A DNA stretch of 64,000 bases from Actinacidiphila fildesensis (GCF_042652185.1 NZ_JBHSIX010000001.1); one strand, 5' to 3'. Positions 41,201-50,431 are shown, numbered from the stretch's first letter. Made by a program: numbers and translations. The notes: generated by a model not told the origin, from the letters alone.

Positions 41201-41258
41201 TATACGGTGTACGGGGCAATACGTTGTACGCCGTACAGCTGTCCCTGTACGGTGTACA
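41201..41258 (-). promoter_or_regulatory. Triple TetR-type operator (TGTAC-N3-GTACA)
   Basis: Two perfect palindromes, TGTACGCCGTACA (41225-41237) and TGTACGGTGTACA (41246-41258), plus one near-match TATACGGTGTACG (41201-41213), with centres 24 and 21 bases apart. They end right at the ribosome site of the exporter. This fits cooperative TetR dimer binding that blocks the promoter. Confidence 0.8.
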
Positions 41259-41372
41259 AGAGATTTCACGGAAAGGGCGGTACCCGCAGGTCACGATGCC
41301 TGCGGATACCGCCCTACCCCTCTCGATCGTCCTCTCGGGCGTCCTCTCGATCGCTCTCCCGAACGCCCTGCG

Positions 41373-43619
41373 TCAGCTCTTCGCGGGGCTCGTCAGGTCG
41401 TAGACCGTCGTGCTGCCGACCGTCTTCGCGGTGAACGCGGAGGTGACCCAGGTGGTGATCGCCGAGGACGTGCCCTGGCCGCCCATGCCACCGCCCATTC
41501 CGCCGGAGGAGGAGATGAAGTAGTGGATCTTCCCCTCGGCCACGTACTGCTTGAACTGCGCGAGCGTCGGTGACGGGTCGCTGCCGTTGAAGCCGCCGAT
41601 CGCCATGACCGGGTCGCCGGTGGCCAGTTGGTAGCTGGCGGAGTTCTGCGAACCGATGGCCGCCGCGACCCAGGTGTAGTCCGAGGCGTTCTGCTCCATG
41701 AGCGTCTTCATCGCGGAGCTGACGGTGGCGCCGCCGAGCAGCCCGCCCATCCCGCCGCCACCGCGACCACCGGCCGTGCCGCCGTCGCCGGTACCGCCAC
41801 CGGCCGTACCGCCGCGTGGGAAGCCCTGCGCGCCCTGGCCGGGCTGACCCTGCTGACCCTGCTGGCCGGGCCGGCCGTTCTGGCCGCCGCCCGGAACCGT
41901 CGGCGGCTGCCCGCCGCCGCCGGGCAGGGCCTGGCCGTTCTGGCCCGCCTGCCCCGGCATGCCGCCGGGAGCGCCGCCGCGCATCCCGCCGGGACCGCCC
42001 CTGCCGCCCTGGACGGCGGGGCCCGCCGTCACGATCGAGCCGCTGTGACCGGTGTCGACGGTGTTCAGGGTGTACGCGAACGGTGCCGCGAGCGCCGCCG
42101 CGATACCGAGACCCGCCACGGCGGCCGCGAACCGCCGGCCGAGCCGTACGGCGAGCAGCAGTCCGGCCGCCGCCAGCAGCCCGCCCGCCAGTACCGTCCA
42201 GCGCAGCCACGGGTGCCAGTCGGTCGCCCGGCCCAGCAGGACGTACGCCCAGTACCCGGTGCCCGCCGACGTCGCGGCGAGCGTGGCCGCCGCCGCGAGG
42301 TGCGTGCGCTTCTCCCAGAGCAGCGTCGCGCCCATGCCGACGAGGGCGGCGATGTCGGGCGCCAGGGCGATGTTGTAGTACTGGTGGAAGATGCCCGACA
42401 TGAAGCTGAAGACCCCGAAGGTCATCAGCAGCGAGCCGCCCCAGACGAGGAACGCGGCGCGCCGGGCGTCGGTGCGCGGCGCCCGCCGGGTCAGCCACAG
42501 CCCCGCGGCGAGCAGGACGAACGCGGCCGGCAGCAGCCAGGCGATCTGACCGCCCATGTCACCGTCGAAGAGCCGGGTGATGCCGGTGGCTCCCCACTGG
42601 CCACCGCCCTGGCCGCCGCCCGCTCCCCCGCCGCCGACGCTGCCCGTCTCGTTGCCGGTGATCCGGCCGAAGCCGTTGTAGCCGAAGGTCAGCGACAGGA
42701 AGCTGTTGTCCTGCGAACCGCCGATGTACGGGCGGGACGACGCGGGCCACAGCTCGACGATCGCCACCCACCAGCCGCCGGAGACCAGCAGGGCGAGCCC
42801 TGCCAGGGCCAGTTGGCCGACGCGCCTGCGGAAGGCCGTCGGCGCGACGACCGCGTAGACGACCGCGAGCGGCGGAAGGATGAGGAAGGCCTGCAGCGTC
42901 TTGGTCAGGAAGGCGAGACCGAAAGCGACACCGGCCCAGACCAGCCACTTCGTCCGGGCGCCTTCGAGGGCGCGCAGCACGCAGTAGGCAGCGGCCGTCA
43001 TCAGGAGCGCGAGCATCGCGTCCGGGTTGTTGAAGCGGAACATCAGCGCGGCGACCGGGGTGACCGCCAGGACGGCGCCCGCGATCAGTCCGGCGGCCGG
43101 GCCGAAGCGGCGGCGGACGGCGGCGTAGAGCACGCCCACCGTCGCGACGCCCATCAGCGCCTCGGGGACCAGGATCGACCACGAGTTGAGGCCGAAGATC
43201 CGGACGGCGATCTCCATCGGCCAGAGCGAGGCCGGGGGCTTGTCGACGGTGATCGAGTTCGCCGCGTCGGACGAGCCGAAGAAGAGCGCCTTCCAGCTCT
43301 CGCTGCCCGCCTGGACGGCAGCGGAGTAGAAGGAGTTGGCGTATCCGGACGCGCTCAGGTCCCACAGGTACAGCGCGGCGGTCACCGCCAGCAGCGCCAG
43401 GAACGCGGGACGCACCCAGCGGGCGTCCTCGGCCCGTCCCCGCCAGACGCGCGCCGCGAAGCCGCGGGGGCCGGACGGGGAGGACAGGGCGGACGGTGCG
43501 GCCGCCCGGTGCCCGCCGGGCGGCGGGGCGTGCTCGGGCACCGGGGTCCGGGTCACCGGACCGGGCAGGTCGGCGGGCTCCGGCGGCGGACCGGCCGGGG
43601 TGCTGTACGGCACGGTCAT
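41373..43619 (-). CDS. GT39/ArnT-like (YkcB-type) membrane glycosyltransferase
   Basis: 748 residues from the ATG at 43619, which overlaps the stop of the GT2 gene by four bases (ATGA) and has GAGGAG upstream. After a Pro-rich N-terminus and first membrane segment, the extracytoplasmic loop has ITVDKPPASLWPMEIAVRIF, the acidic/KPP block of the PMT/ArnT family. About eleven to twelve membrane segments follow, with a Gly-rich loop around residues 335-350. A second Gly/Gln-rich linker (about 545-630) leads to a soluble C-terminal domain of about 115 residues (DYTWVAAAIGSQNSASYQLA) as in YkcA/B proteins. It would transfer a sugar from a polyprenyl-phosphate donor outside the membrane. Confidence 0.87.
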   Translation of the reverse strand: MTVPYSTPAGPPPEPADLPGPVTRTPVPEHAPPPGGHRAAAPSALSSPSGPRGFAARVWRGRAEDARWVRPAFLALLAVTAALYLWDLSASGYANSFYSAAVQAGSESWKALFFGSSDAANSITVDKPPASLWPMEIAVRIFGLNSWSILVPEALMGVATVGVLYAAVRRRFGPAAGLIAGAVLAVTPVAALMFRFNNPDAMLALLMTAAAYCVLRALEGARTKWLVWAGVAFGLAFLTKTLQAFLILPPLAVVYAVVAPTAFRRRVGQLALAGLALLVSGGWWVAIVELWPASSRPYIGGSQDNSFLSLTFGYNGFGRITGNETGSVGGGGAGGGQGGGQWGATGITRLFDGDMGGQIAWLLPAAFVLLAAGLWLTRRAPRTDARRAAFLVWGGSLLMTFGVFSFMSGIFHQYYNIALAPDIAALVGMGATLLWEKRTHLAAAATLAATSAGTGYWAYVLLGRATDWHPWLRWTVLAGGLLAAAGLLLAVRLGRRFAAAVAGLGIAAALAAPFAYTLNTVDTGHSGSIVTAGPAVQGGRGGPGGMRGGAPGGMPGQAGQNGQALPGGGGQPPTVPGGGQNGRPGQQGQQGQPGQGAQGFPRGGTAGGGTGDGGTAGGRGGGGMGGLLGGATVSSAMKTLMEQNASDYTWVAAAIGSQNSASYQLATGDPVMAIGGFNGSDPSPTLAQFKQYVAEGKIHYFISSSGGMGGGMGGQGTSSAITTWVTSAFTAKTVGSTTVYDLTSPAKS

Positions 43620-44923
43620 CGTGCGCTCCTCGGATCGGAGTCGTAGTCGTAGGTGGGAGTGGGGGTGGGGGTGGGGGTGGCGTCGGACGGGGCCGCTCCG
43701 GACGGGAAGACCCAGGCGCGGAAGAGCAGGAAGCGCAGCACCGTCGCCGCGAGGTTGGCGGCGATGAGGACGGCGAGCTCCGTGCCGTGCGAAGGACGGG
43801 TGTTCGCCGTCTGCAGGGCGGCCAGCGAGCCGCTGGTCAGGGCGAGGCCGATCGCGAAGACGACCAGGCCCTGCGCCTGATGGCGGACGGCCTGCTCCCG
43901 GCCGCGGACGCCGAAGGTGAGCCGGCGGTTGGCGGCGGTGTTGCCGATCGCGGAGACCAGCAGCGCCGCCGCGTTGGCGGGCTGTGAGCCGAGCCCGAGC
44001 CGGAAGCCCGAGTACAGCACCAGATAGACCAGGGTGCTCAGCGCCCCGACGACGCAGAAGCCGACCAGCTGGCGGGCGAGGCCCGGTGGCACACCGCCCA
44101 GTTCGCGGTCGCGCGGATCGTCGCCGAACGGCCGGCGCAGCCGGTCGAGCGCGAGCGCCCCGGTGGCGAGCGCCCGGCCCACGCGCCAGACCCCTTTGAG
44201 GTCGTCGGCGGCCGTGCGGACGATGTCCACGGTGCTGTCGGGGTCGTCGACCCAGTCGACCGGCACCTCGTGGATCCGCAGTCCGGCGCGCTCCGCGAGC
44301 ACCAGCATCTCGGTGTCGAAGAACCAGCCGGTGTCCTCGACCATCGGCAGCAGCCGCTCGGCGACGTCCTTGCGGATCGCCTTGAAGCCGCACTGCGCGT
44401 CGGAGAAGCGGGCGGCGAGCGAGCCGCGCAGGATCAGGTTGTAGGTGCGGGAGATGAACTCGCGCTTGGCGCCGCGCACGACGCGGGAGCTGCGGGCCAG
44501 CCGGGAGCCGATCGCCAGGTCGGAGTGGCCGGAGATCAGCGGGGCGACCAGCGGCAGCAGCGCGTTCAGGTCCGTCGACAGATCGACATCCATGTAGGCG
44601 AGCACCGGCGCCTCGGACTCCGTCCAGACGGCCCGCAGGGCCCGCCCGCGCCCCTTCCGGTCGAGCCGGAAGGACTCGACCTCGGGGATCTCCGTCGCGA
44701 GGCTCTTCGCGACGGCCTCCGTGAGGTCGGTGCTCGCGTTGTCCGCGATGGTGATCCGGAAGGGGTAGGGGAAGGTGTTTGCCAGGTGCGCGTGCAACCG
44801 CCTGACACAGGGCTCCAGGTCGTTCTCCTCGTTGTGGACGGGGATCACGACGTCGAGCACCGGGTCGCTGTGTGCGACCGGCAGGTGCTGCCGGGACGGC
44901 AGAGTGCCGAGGTGAGTTCGCAT
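43616..44923 (-). CDS. Bifunctional GT2 glycosyltransferase/GtrA-family protein
   Basis: 435 residues from the ATG at 44923. The N-terminal GT-A domain (about 20-250) has VVIPVHNEENDLEPCVRRLH, the metal/UDP motif YMDVDLSTDL and QCGFKAIRKDVAERLLPMVE, as in polyprenyl-phosphate sugar synthases. The C-terminal 130 residues are a four-segment GtrA-like domain thought to flip the lipid-linked sugar (FCVVGALSTLVYLVLYSGF). The end is a Thr-Pro stretch encoded by a GGGGGT simple repeat at 43652-43680. It supplies the donor for the overlapping GT39-like gene; this partnership parallels YkcC/YkcB and is inferred. Confidence 0.9.
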   Translation of the reverse strand: MRTHLGTLPSRQHLPVAHSDPVLDVVIPVHNEENDLEPCVRRLHAHLANTFPYPFRITIADNASTDLTEAVAKSLATEIPEVESFRLDRKGRGRALRAVWTESEAPVLAYMDVDLSTDLNALLPLVAPLISGHSDLAIGSRLARSSRVVRGAKREFISRTYNLILRGSLAARFSDAQCGFKAIRKDVAERLLPMVEDTGWFFDTEMLVLAERAGLRIHEVPVDWVDDPDSTVDIVRTAADDLKGVWRVGRALATGALALDRLRRPFGDDPRDRELGGVPPGLARQLVGFCVVGALSTLVYLVLYSGFRLGLGSQPANAAALLVSAIGNTAANRRLTFGVRGREQAVRHQAQGLVVFAIGLALTSGSLAALQTANTRPSHGTELAVLIAANLAATVLRFLLFRAWVFPSGAAPSDATPTPTPTPTYDYDSDPRSAR

Positions 44924-44948
44924 ACCCCGACGCTCCACCGCCGCGCTG

Positions 44949-46547
44949 TCACGACCTTGTGGTGAACCTGAGTCCCGGCTGTGAGTCCGGCCGCGCGTCC
45001 GGCAGTTCGTCCGTCCGCACGTCGTGTGCCGTCATCTGGCGTACAGGTGACGGGAGTTGGACGGTGAACGCGGTGCGGCCGGGGGCGCTCTCGACCCACA
45101 CGCGGCCGCCGTGCGCCGCGACGACCGCGTACACGATCGCCAGCCCGAGGCCCGTGGAGCCCGATCCGGCACCCCGGGCGCGTGACGCGTCGCCGCGTGC
45201 GAACCGTTCGAAGATGTACGGCGTGAGGTCGGGCGGGATGCCCGGACCGTCGTCCACCACCTGGAGCAGCACCCCGTGGTGCCGGTCACCGGTGACGCGC
45301 GCGGTCACGGTCGTGCCCGGCGGGGTGTGGGTGCGGGCGTTGCCCAGCAGGTTCGCCAGCACCTGCTGCAGCCGGTCGGCGTCTCCGTGCACGGTGGCCG
45401 GCTCGTCGGGCAGGTCCAGCCGCCACACGTGGTCGGGCCCGGCCGCCCGCGCGTCGCTGACCGCGTCCACGACGAGCGGTGACAGATCCGTCCCGGCGAG
45501 GCTCAGCGGCCGCCCCGCGTCCAGCCGGGCGAGCATCAGCAGATCCTCGACCAGCGACGTCATCCGTCCGGCCTCGGACTCGATACGGCCCAGCGCGTGC
45601 CGGGTGTCGGGGCCGACGTCCTCCCGGCCACGCCGGGTCAGCTCCGCGTAGCCGCGGATCGAGGCGAGCGGCGTCCGCAGTTCATGGCTGGCGTCGGCGA
45701 CGAAGCGGCGGACCCGCATCTCGCTCTCCTGCCGGGAGTGCAGCGCGGAACCGACGTGCCCGAGCAGCCGGTTGAGGGACGCGCCGACCTGCCCCACCTC
45801 GGTGCGCGGATCGGTGTCCGCCTCCGGCACCCGCTCGTGGAGCGCCACCTCGCCCCGGTGCAGCGTCAGTTCCGACACCCGGGAGGCGGTCGCGGCGACC
45901 CGGCGCAGCGGCTGGAGGGAGATACGGATCAGGGCGGTGCCGGCGAGCCCGGCCGCCGCGAGACCGGCGGCGGTCACGCACACCTCCACCCAGACGAGGG
46001 TGTTGAGGGTGTCCTGCGCGCCGGAGGCCCGGATGCCGACGAGGTACGTGCCGTTCTGCGTCGTGACCGACTGCATGCGGTAGGTACCCAGGCCGGGGAC
46101 GTCGATGCTGTGCGCGGCGCCGTCCAGCGGCAGGCTGCCCAGCGCCGCGGTCTGCGCGGCGTCGAGGGTCTCGGGCGTCACCTGCGGCCCGGCCTCGCTG
46201 TTCTCCGTCTGAGCGCTGAGCGCGCTGTCGGTGATCTTCCCGTCGCTGACCTTGGCGCCGATCGTGCCGAGCGGCTGGCCGCCGCCGATGACGAACCCCA
46301 GCTCGTTGCCGGACCGCAGGTGCGGCAACGGATTCGAACCGGGCGGCGGGCCCTCGGCGCGGTGCGCGACGGCGGCGAGCTGGGTGTCGAGCTGCCCGTA
46401 CAGATAGGTGTGCAGGGCGATCGCGGTGACCGTGCCGATCACCGCGCACACGACGGCGACCAGCGCGACGGACGACACGACGAGCCGGCGCCGGAGCGAC
46501 CACGGGCGGCTGGGCAGCGACCAGCGCCGCCGGCGCGGGGCCTTCAC
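44949..46547 (-). CDS. Two-component sensor histidine kinase
   Basis: 532 residues from a GTG at 46547 that overlaps the response-regulator stop by four bases (GTGA). Membrane segments lie at about 22-46 and 186-210 and enclose a 140-residue outer sensor region. HAMP follows at about 211-265. The H-box ASHELRTPLASIRGY (His288), N-box NLLGNARTHTPPG, G1 VVDDGPGIPPD and G2 GSGSTGLGLAIVYAVV are all intact. Classic OmpR-partner (HisKA) kinase. Signal unknown; the same-strand glycosyltransferase genes downstream, 25 bases after its stop, are likely targets. Confidence 0.93.
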   Translation of the reverse strand: MKAPRRRRWSLPSRPWSLRRRLVVSSVALVAVVCAVIGTVTAIALHTYLYGQLDTQLAAVAHRAEGPPPGSNPLPHLRSGNELGFVIGGGQPLGTIGAKVSDGKITDSALSAQTENSEAGPQVTPETLDAAQTAALGSLPLDGAAHSIDVPGLGTYRMQSVTTQNGTYLVGIRASGAQDTLNTLVWVEVCVTAAGLAAAGLAGTALIRISLQPLRRVAATASRVSELTLHRGEVALHERVPEADTDPRTEVGQVGASLNRLLGHVGSALHSRQESEMRVRRFVADASHELRTPLASIRGYAELTRRGREDVGPDTRHALGRIESEAGRMTSLVEDLLMLARLDAGRPLSLAGTDLSPLVVDAVSDARAAGPDHVWRLDLPDEPATVHGDADRLQQVLANLLGNARTHTPPGTTVTARVTGDRHHGVLLQVVDDGPGIPPDLTPYIFERFARGDASRARGAGSGSTGLGLAIVYAVVAAHGGRVWVESAPGRTAFTVQLPSPVRQMTAHDVRTDELPDARPDSQPGLRFTTRS

Positions 46548-47287
46548 GCCGTCTCGCCCGGCTTGATCAGATACCCCGCCCCCCGCCGGGTGTGGATCAT
46601 CGGGGCACGTCCCGCGTCGATCTTCCGCCGCAGGTAGGAGATGTAGAGCTCCACCACGTTGGCCTGGCCGCCGAAGTCGTAGGACCAGACCCGGTCGAGG
46701 ATCTGCGCCTTGCTGAGCACCCGGCGCGGGTTGCGCATCAGGAAGCGCAGCAGCTCGAACTCGGTGGCGGTGAGGTGGATCGAGTCGTCGCCGCGGTACA
46801 CCTCGTGGCTGTCCTCGTTCAGTACGAGATCACCGACGACCAGCATGGATTCGCTCCGTGCCGCGGCGGCGCCCGAGCGGCGCATCAGCCCGCGCAGCCG
46901 GGCGACGACCTCCTCCAGGCTGAACGGCTTCGTCACGTAGTCGTCGCCGCCCGCCGTCAGTCCGGCGATCCGGTCCTCGACGGCGTCCTTGGCGGTGAGG
47001 AAGAGCACCGGCACATCAGGGGCGTCACGGCGCAGCCGGGCGAGCACCTCCAGGCCGTCCATGTCGGGCAGCATCACGTCGAGGACGACGGCGTCGGGCC
47101 GGGCGTCACGGGCGGCGCGCAGCGCGCCGGCGCCGTCGGCCGCGGTACGGACCTCCCAGCCCTCGTAGCGCAGGGCCATGGACAGCAGGTCGGAGAGAGC
47201 GGCCTCGTCGTCGACGACGAGGACACGCACCGGGGACCCGTCGGGACGGGACAGGTCGGCGGAGGCCGCAGCGGGGAAGGAAGGCAT
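46544..47287 (-). CDS. OmpR/PhoB-type response regulator
   Basis: 247 residues from the ATG at 47287. The receiver has acidic pair Asp26/Asp27 (VLVVDDE), phospho-acceptor Asp70 (VVLDVMLPDMDG), Thr and Lys in FLTAKD and TKPFSLEE. The C-terminal winged helix has EFELLRFLMRNPRRVLSKAQ and VVELYISYLRRKID. It is translationally coupled to the kinase gene. An upstream in-frame start near 47488 lacks a credible N-terminus. Confidence 0.93.
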   Translation of the reverse strand: MPSFPAAASADLSRPDGSPVRVLVVDDEAALSDLLSMALRYEGWEVRTAADGAGALRAARDARPDAVVLDVMLPDMDGLEVLARLRRDAPDVPVLFLTAKDAVEDRIAGLTAGGDDYVTKPFSLEEVVARLRGLMRRSGAAAARSESMLVVGDLVLNEDSHEVYRGDDSIHLTATEFELLRFLMRNPRRVLSKAQILDRVWSYDFGGQANVVELYISYLRRKIDAGRAPMIHTRRGAGYLIKPGETA

Positions 47288-47459
47288 GGGACCAGCCTGG
47301 GAGGGGGCCCTGAGAGCATTCTTTCGGCTACCTGTGAATCTCCTGAGAAACGGCCCGTGGGGCCTGTGAGGGTTGGGCGGGGGTCCGCCGGGGGCCGGAA
47401 TACGGGAGTCGATCACCGGGTTGCCACCTGCACGCACCGAGAACCAGGGAGCCGGGAAC

Positions 47460-48353
47460 ATGGGGAGCAACGACAGCGGCGGCGGCACGGCCGCCAGGGA
47501 GTCCGTCGGCCGCTACGGCATCTGGAACGCCGGGCTGCGCTCGGACGATCCGGCGCTGCGCGGCGAGATCGCCGAGGCGGCGGCCGAGCTGGACGAACTG
47601 GGCTTCGGCGCGATCTGGCTGGGCGGCAGCAGCTCCGTCGAGCACGCGGCGCGGGTGCTCGACGCGACACCGCGGATCGCGGTCGCCACCGGGATCCTCA
47701 GCATCTGGGAGCACGAGGCGGCCGCGGTCGCCGCGAGCACGGCGGCGGTGGAGGCCGCCCACCCGGACCGTTTCCTGCTCGGCCTCGGGGTGAGCCACGC
47801 ACAGATCGCCGACCGCTACCGGCGCCCGTACTCGGCGATGGTGGCCTATCTGGACGCGCTGGACGCCGCGCCCGCGCCGGTGCCGGCCGGGCGGCGCGTG
47901 CTGGCCGCGCTGGGCCCGAAGATGCTGGAGCTGTCCCGCGACCGGGCGGGCGGCGCGCACCCGTATCTCGTCACGCCGGAACACACCGAACAGGCCCGCT
48001 CGCTGCTGGGCTACGGCCCCTTGCTGGCACCCGAGTTGAAGGTCGTGCTGGAGACGGACCCGGCCGTCGCCCGCGAGATCGCCCGCGGGTATCTCGCCGT
48101 CTATCTGGCGATGCCGAACTACACCAACAGTTTCCTCCGACTCGGCTTCGAGGAGCCGGACTTCACCGGTGGCGGCAGCGACCGGCTGATCGACACCGTC
48201 TTCGCCTGGGGCGACGAGGACCGCATCCGGCGGCGGATCGAGTCCTTCCACGCGGCCGGTGCTGACCATGTGGCCCTGCAAATCGTCACCGGCCAGGACC
48301 GATCCGTGCTGCCGTGTGCCGAATGGCGGCGCCTGGCCGAGGTGTTGGCCTGA
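47460..48353 (+). CDS. LLM-class F420-dependent oxidoreductase
   Basis: 297 residues from the ATG at 47460 (GGGAG and GGGAA sites upstream). The luciferase-like barrel shows GRYGIWNAGLRSDDPALRGE, LDELGFGAIWLGGSSSVEHA, and the family block AHPDRFLLGLGVSHAQIADR. This matches the TIGR03620-type F420-dependent enzymes of Actinobacteria. Substrate unknown. It is divergent from the response-regulator operon. Confidence 0.88.
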   Translation: MGSNDSGGGTAARESVGRYGIWNAGLRSDDPALRGEIAEAAAELDELGFGAIWLGGSSSVEHAARVLDATPRIAVATGILSIWEHEAAAVAASTAAVEAAHPDRFLLGLGVSHAQIADRYRRPYSAMVAYLDALDAAPAPVPAGRRVLAALGPKMLELSRDRAGGAHPYLVTPEHTEQARSLLGYGPLLAPELKVVLETDPAVAREIARGYLAVYLAMPNYTNSFLRLGFEEPDFTGGGSDRLIDTVFAWGDEDRIRRRIESFHAAGADHVALQIVTGQDRSVLPCAEWRRLAEVLA

Positions 48354-48406
48354 CCCGGACGGCGTTCGGCGCACCGCGCTCCACAACTGACGGAGTGTTC
48401 AGCGGT

Positions 48407-48446
48407 GTTGATCAACTGATGCTGTGGGGTTGCCGAGTTGATCAAC
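48407..48446 (+). promoter_or_regulatory. Paired GTTGATCAAC palindromes upstream of the MEDS-STAS gene
   Basis: Identical perfect 10-base palindromes at 48407-48416 and 48437-48446, exactly 30 bases apart, sharing the longer direct repeat GTTGATCAACTG. A looser third copy, TGATCA with TGTGATCAAT context, lies near 48466-48475. They sit in an unusually AT-rich 240-base promoter region before the MEDS-STAS gene. This is the arrangement of a repressor or activator with two or three helically phased sites. Confidence 0.65.
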
Positions 48447-48594
48447 TGCCCTTGTTTGTCCACTATGTGATCAATCGTCATATTTGCGACAAATAACGGC
48501 AGTTGTCAGCACCCACGCAAACGCATCATGTCGTCTTCGTACGAAACCGATCGCCGCACCTCCACCCCGCGACAAACGGAGGTACGTTCGCCGC

Positions 48595-49470
48595 ATGGAC
48601 AGTGGCGCCGTCCCTTACACCGTCTCCGTCGACCGCATGGCCTCCGGAGATCACGCCTGTCTGGGCTTCGACAGCCACCGGGCCCGCTGGGCGGTCCGGG
48701 CCGCCTTCACCGAGGCCGGCCTGCTCCGCGGTGAGCGGGTGATCCTCTTCGTCGACCCCGGCACCACCCCGGGGAAGGCGGCCGCCCGCCTCGCCGACCA
48801 CGGCGTCCCCGCCGCCCAGGCCCTGCGCGACGAGCGGCTGCTCGTCATCAACGAGACCCCCGGCTACGACCCGGAGCGCGGATTCGACGCCGAGAGCCGT
48901 GCCGCGACCTGGCTCGACTTCACCGAGAACGCGAACGTCATGGGCTTCAGCGGGCTGCGCGCCGTCGGCGACATGGCCTGGGCACTGGAGCCCGGCGTCG
49001 ACCACGAGGAGCTCATCGACTACGAGACGGGGCTCACCCCGCTCTTCGCCGACATCGGCTTCACCGCGATCTGCGAGTACGACCGCCGACTGTTCCCGCC
49101 CGAGCTGATGTGCCGGGTCGGCGCCTCCCACCCCACCGAGGTCCTGCAGTCCCTCGACGCCCTGCACATCACCAGGACCGGCACCATCCTGCACCTCGCG
49201 GGAAACGCCGACCTCGCCACCCGGGAGCAGTTCGACACGGAGCTGCGCCGGTCGCTGGGCGGGCCGGGCCCGCCGCCGCGCCTCGTCGACCTGACGGCGC
49301 TGTCGTTCATCGACGCCCACTGCGCCACCACCCTCATCCGGCTCGCCGCGGGCCTGCCCCCCACCGCCAGGCTCGCCGTCCACTGCCCGGCCACCCATGC
49401 CCGCGTACTGCGGCTGTGCGGCGCGGGCGAGGTCCGCCAACTGACGCTCTACGTCGAGGCGGGCTGGTAG
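48595..49470 (+). CDS. MEDS-domain sensor fused to a STAS (anti-anti-sigma-like) domain
   Basis: 291 residues from the ATG at 48595 (GGAGG about 12 bases upstream). Residues about 12-175 are a MEDS domain (HACLGFDSHRARWAVRAAFT, VILFVDPGTTPGKAAARLAD, with ICEYDRRLFPPELM at its end), a sensory domain also found with SpoIIE and anti-sigma kinases. Residues about 190-285 are STAS-like (GTILHLAGNADLATREQFDT, RLVDLTALSFIDAHCATTLI). It probably takes part in partner switching that frees a SigB/SigF-type sigma factor, of which two are encoded at 30049-31875; the actual partner is unknown. Confidence 0.87.
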   Translation: MDSGAVPYTVSVDRMASGDHACLGFDSHRARWAVRAAFTEAGLLRGERVILFVDPGTTPGKAAARLADHGVPAAQALRDERLLVINETPGYDPERGFDAESRAATWLDFTENANVMGFSGLRAVGDMAWALEPGVDHEELIDYETGLTPLFADIGFTAICEYDRRLFPPELMCRVGASHPTEVLQSLDALHITRTGTILHLAGNADLATREQFDTELRRSLGGPGPPPRLVDLTALSFIDAHCATTLIRLAAGLPPTARLAVHCPATHARVLRLCGAGEVRQLTLYVEAGW

Positions 49471-49522
49471 CCGGGCCGGTGGGCGTTCTGGTGGGTGGGA
49501 CGGTGGTCGGGACGGTACCGGT

Positions 49523-49894
49523 TCAGCGCGAGTCGTAGGTGAGCCGGACGGCGCGCGGCAGCGACGCCACCACCAGGTCGTAGGAGTCCTCGATCATCTC
49601 CCGCACCATCCGGACCGGCAGCGACCCGTCGACCGTCACGGTGTTCCAGTGCCGCTTGTTGAGGTGGTAGCCGGGAATGACCGCCGGGTACTCCGCCCGC
49701 AGCTGTTCGGCGATCTCCGGATCGCATTTGAGGCTCACTTTGAGCGGTTCGGCCTCCAGCACGCTCAACGCGAAGATCTTCCCGGCCACCTTGAACACCG
49801 ACAGATCCGGGTTCCGCGGAAACGGGAACTCCTCCTCGGCGCCCGGCATCGCCAGACACGCCGCCTTCAGCCCCCGCGCAGTCATCGCCACCAT
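49523..49894 (-). CDS. MmcQ/YjbR-family DNA-binding-like protein
   Basis: 123 residues from the ATG at 49894 (49885 is an alternative). The CyaY-like fold family blocks are clear: LAMPGAEEEFPFPRNPDLSV, KIFALSVLEAEPLKVSLKCD and PGYHLNKRHWNTVTVDG. The function of this family is poorly known despite the DNA-binding name. It is convergent with the MEDS-STAS gene. Confidence 0.88.
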   Translation of the reverse strand: MVAMTARGLKAACLAMPGAEEEFPFPRNPDLSVFKVAGKIFALSVLEAEPLKVSLKCDPEIAEQLRAEYPAVIPGYHLNKRHWNTVTVDGSLPVRMVREMIEDSYDLVVASLPRAVRLTYDSR

Positions 49895-49955
49895 CCGGCC
49901 GACACTAGCGCCTGCCCACGACAGACCCATGGGACGGAACACAGGACGGGAAACA

Positions 49956-49989
49956 CCAGAGGCCCGACACTTTCGTGTCGGGCCTCTGG
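49956..49989 (-). terminator. Terminator of tRNA-fMet
   Basis: Perfect 15-base stem (CCAGAGGCCCGACAC) with loop TTTC, directly downstream of the tRNA on the minus strand. Confidence 0.8.
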
Positions 49990-49995
49990 TCGTAG

Positions 49996-50069
49996 TAGCG
50001 GGGACAGGATTTGAACCTGCGACCTCTGGGTTATGAGCCCAGCGAGCTACCGAGCTGCTCCACCCCGCG
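49996..50069 (-). tRNA. Initiator tRNA-fMet(CAT)
   Basis: 74 bases, anticodon CAT. Three consecutive G-C pairs in the anticodon stem (TGGGCTCATAACCCA) and an unpaired first acceptor position (C1 against T72) are the initiator hallmarks. CCA is not encoded. Confidence 0.93.
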
Positions 50070-50200
50070 CCGTTGAACCGAACACTACGCCATCCGCGGG
50101 ACCCTCAACTACCAGTCCCGCTCGACGCGGTTTTTCCGGATTGCTCCGAAAAGCAAACCAGGACCCCCTCAGACGATCTCCTCGGGGGCCCTGACCTGAG

Positions 50201-50273
50201 TGCACTCGGCAGGATTCGAACCTGCAACCTTCTGATCCGTAGTCAGATGCTCTATCCGTTGAGCTACGAGTGC
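50201..50273 (-). tRNA. tRNA-Arg(ACG)
   Basis: 73 bases, acceptor GCACTCG/CGAGTGC, discriminator A, anticodon ACG in the loop CTACGGA, T arm GCAGGTTCGAATCCTGC. It is the expected substrate of TadA, which would make inosine at position 34. Confidence 0.95.
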
Positions 50274-50431
50274 TTGTGCTTTCCGGCGTTTTCTCACCGG
50301 TTGGCGTTGCGGGAACAACATTACATGACCTGCGGCTTCAGGTGAAATCCATTGCCCGCACCCCACCTGAGCTGCGAAAACAGCTTCTGACGAGGTACCG
50401 GCGAGGGACTTCAGGAGCCCGGGACACGCAA

